Assembly: GCA_041859875.1 (NCBI GenBank)
Contig: JBFLFY010000047.1
Location: 1-6,995 of the forward strand
Direction: 5' to 3'
DNA length: 6,995 nucleotides
DNA from: Thermocaproicibacter sp041859875
Lineage (GTDB): Bacteria; Bacillota; Clostridia; Oscillospirales; Acutalibacteraceae
In this document: piece by piece, positions 5,368-6,995 of the stretch
How positions within the stretch are numbered: the first letter of the stretch is position 1
Layout of the letters: each line of letters begins with the position of its first letter
Made by a program: the position numbers and the translations under genes
The notes under the pieces: model-generated
Told to the model about the DNA's origin: nothing
Database searches by the model: none
What the model saw: only the letters and a program-made list of their open reading frames with translations

Positions 5368-6083
5368 GAATTCAGGTAATCGGTTCCGGCAGTTCCGGAA
5401 ACTGCTATCGGATTGACGATGGACAGACCGCACTTTTATTGGAGTGCGGCCTCCCTATCCGGAAAATCAGAGCTGGCTGCGACTATAATTTTTCCGCAAT
5501 CGCTGGGTGCATCGTCACCCATGAGCACAAAGACCATTCTCTTGCGGTAAATGACCTGATGAAAGCCGGGGTTGATGTTTACATGACTGAGGGTACTGCA
5601 CGAGCGGCTGGCGTGGAAGCATACCGTTTAAGGCTGTGGCGGCGTGACGGCATTGATGATACTATCGGAAATCCATTTTACCATTCTGAGCGCATCGGCA
5701 CTTTTACAGTCAAGCCCTATATGGCACATCACGACGCAGCAGAGCCGGTTTTTTACCTGATTGAAAGTGCAGCAACCCACGAGTGTCTTCTGTTTGTAAC
5801 GGACTCCTATTACATTGATTACCGTTTCAGCGGCCTGACTCATATCATGGTGGAAGCCAATTTCTGCGCCGATTCTTTGGCCGATGCAGACAACGATCCG
5901 CGGCGGAGCCGGTTACGTCATTCCCACATGAGCCTTGAAAACTGCATTGGCTTGCTGAAAGCAAACGACCTGAAAATCTGCCGCGAAATTTGGCTGATTC
6001 ATCTTTCAAGCAGTAACGGTGATGCGGAAGAATTCAAACGAAAAGTGCAGGAAGCAACGGGGTGCGCCGTATATGTCGCATGA
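5364..6083 (+). CDS. MBL-fold metallohydrolase, YycJ/WalJ-like probable nuclease
   Basis: A 239-residue metallo-beta-lactamase-fold protein. It opens with MRIQVIGSGSSGNCYRI, the GSGSSGN start typical of YycJ/WalJ and related proteins. The metal site motif THEHKDH gives H53, H55, D57 and H58; further likely ligands are H122 or H123 (MAHHD), D147 (VTDSYY) and H213 (LIHLSSSN). WalJ-type enzymes are reported as 5'-3' exonucleases. In Firmicute phages such proteins often sit beside RecT where others carry RecE, so it is likely the resecting nuclease that feeds RecT (inference from context). It starts at TTG, overlapping the recT stop as TTGA. Its last 11 bases overlap the helicase gene. All main metal ligands are present, so it should be active. 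Confidence 0.9.
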   Translation: MRIQVIGSGSSGNCYRIDDGQTALLLECGLPIRKIRAGCDYNFSAIAGCIVTHEHKDHSLAVNDLMKAGVDVYMTEGTARAAGVEAYRLRLWRRDGIDDTIGNPFYHSERIGTFTVKPYMAHHDAAEPVFYLIESAATHECLLFVTDSYYIDYRFSGLTHIMVEANFCADSLADADNDPRRSRLRHSHMSLENCIGLLKANDLKICREIWLIHLSSSNGDAEEFKRKVQEATGCAVYVA

Positions 6084-6995
6084 AATCCGAAGCTATCAAT
6101 CCGACCTAATTCAGGCCACCCGGCAGGCTTACAGGGACGGTTTCCGCGCTCCACTGATAGTTTTACCATGTGGCGGAGGAAAGTCCATTATCGCGGCGGA
6201 AATGGCACGAGCAGCGACGGAAAAAGGCAACCGGGTTCTTTACATCGTCCACCGGCAAGAACTTTGCGAACAAATCCGCAGCACATTCAAATGGTGGGGA
6301 GTAGATATGAACCTTTGCCGCATCGGAATGGTTCAAACGATCTGCCGACGCACAACAAAGATCCATACTCCACGGCTGATTATCGTTGACGAATCGCATC
6401 ATGCACTTGCCCGCAGCTATCGGAAAATTTTTGAAGCGTTCCCAGATGCGCAGCGCGTTGGAATTACGGCAACACCCATCCGACTGAACGGCGGCGGCCT
6501 TGGCGATGTAAACGACAAACTCGTTGTGGGCGTCAGTACAAAATGGTTGATTGAACATAGCTATCTGGCACCCTACGAATATTACGCTCCGACCGTCGCA
6601 GACCTAACCGGTATTCACACGCAGCACGGCGAATATGCCACCGACGAGGTTGTTAAAAAGCTCGACCAATCCAAAATTTACGGCGACGTTATCGGGTATT
6701 ATCGGCAGCTTGCGGACGGGCAGCAGGCCATTTGCTACTGTGCTTCGATTGAATATTCCCAGAATATGGCCGCGCAGTTCCGGGCGGCAGGAATTACCGC
6801 AGAGCACGTCGACGGAGAAACGCCGAAGCAGGAGCGAGCAGATATTATTTCACGGTTCCGCTCTGGTGAAATAAAAATCCTGTGCAATGTGGACTTAATT
6901 TCTGAGGGGTTCGACGTCCCCGACTGCAGCGTGTCAATTCTTCTCAGACCGACGAAGTCTTTGACGCTTTATATCCAGCAGTCAATGAGATGCAT
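6073..6995 (+). CDS. SF2 DEAD/DEAH-type helicase (3' end beyond window)
   Basis: The frame from ATG 6073 stays open to the right edge, giving 307 complete codons. It starts MSHEIRSYQSDLIQATRQAY, with the RxYQ element usual in SF2 helicases. Motif I is LPCGGGKS (31-38), motif II DESHH (106-110) and motif III GITATP (130-135). The second RecA-like domain includes the helicase motif region CNVDLISEGFDVPDCS and a beginning motif VI, QQSMR, at the window end. This is the phage-type helicase often found after RecT and the nuclease, likely acting in replication or recombination by translocating on or unwinding DNA. Walker A ends in Ser rather than Thr and has Cys at the third place, both tolerated in the family. 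It overlaps the MBL gene by 11 bases; GGGGTG at about 6059-6064 is the probable ribosome site. Phage members are usually near 450-550 residues, so perhaps a third or more is missing. Confidence 0.9.
   Translation, partial: MSHEIRSYQSDLIQATRQAYRDGFRAPLIVLPCGGGKSIIAAEMARAATEKGNRVLYIVHRQELCEQIRSTFKWWGVDMNLCRIGMVQTICRRTTKIHTPRLIIVDESHHALARSYRKIFEAFPDAQRVGITATPIRLNGGGLGDVNDKLVVGVSTKWLIEHSYLAPYEYYAPTVADLTGIHTQHGEYATDEVVKKLDQSKIYGDVIGYYRQLADGQQAICYCASIEYSQNMAAQFRAAGITAEHVDGETPKQERADIISRFRSGEIKILCNVDLISEGFDVPDCSVSILLRPTKSLTLYIQQSMRC

Noticed and set aside
6168..6389. Short plus-strand frame at 6168 and another at 6635
   Set aside because: Both are out of frame with the helicase, whose motifs I to VI run continuously through this region.

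Overview
The window is a one-way, tightly packed early region of a temperate phage or prophage. The host is most likely a Clostridia-class Firmicute; an Oscillospirales or Ruminococcus-like gut or anaerobic lineage is my inference. Reasons: strong GGAGG-type ribosome sites, a chain of ATGA, TAATG and TTGA start/stop overlaps, a Lar-like zinc ribbon, a DUF551 protein, and an ATPase - HD - RecT - metallo-beta-lactamase - SF2 helicase order typical of phages of these bacteria. All supported genes are on the + strand. I see no tRNA, rRNA, insertion sequence, CRISPR array or attachment site.

Left part (1-1908): a run of small accessory early genes. An open frame entering from the left edge is in phase with a Lar-like zinc-ribbon protein (132-518). 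Then come a DUF551 protein (518-712), an unknown protein ending in a lone CPFCG knuckle (709-1077), a small single-span membrane protein (1061-1285), a small four-cysteine protein whose frame is broken by an amber codon (1227-1415), a basic unknown protein (1412-1669), a structured RNA stretch (1635-1700) and a short helical protein (about 1717-1908).

Right part (1905-6995): the recombination and replication module. It holds a short Rad50/SbcC-like ATPase with a CPTC zinc hook (1905-3794), an HD-domain hydrolase with an extra N-terminal zinc ribbon and a second possible internal start (3791-4492), a RecT single-strand annealing protein (4498-5367), a YycJ/WalJ-like metallo-beta-lactamase-fold probable nuclease started at TTG (5364-6083), and an SF2 DEAD/DEAH-type helicase that runs off the right edge (6073-6995). 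A reasonable model is that the MBL protein resects ends, RecT anneals the strands, and the ATPase and helicase handle or remodel DNA ends. No RecE/YqaJ-type exonuclease or Mre11/SbcD-type nuclease is seen inside the window.

Most worth a second look: the amber-interrupted zinc-finger gene, which is too broken to appear as a normal ORF; the RecT C-terminus, which looks like the SSB acidic tip; the two possible products of the HD gene; and a repeated gene-junction sequence that ends several consecutive small genes and also serves as the next gene's ribosome site.
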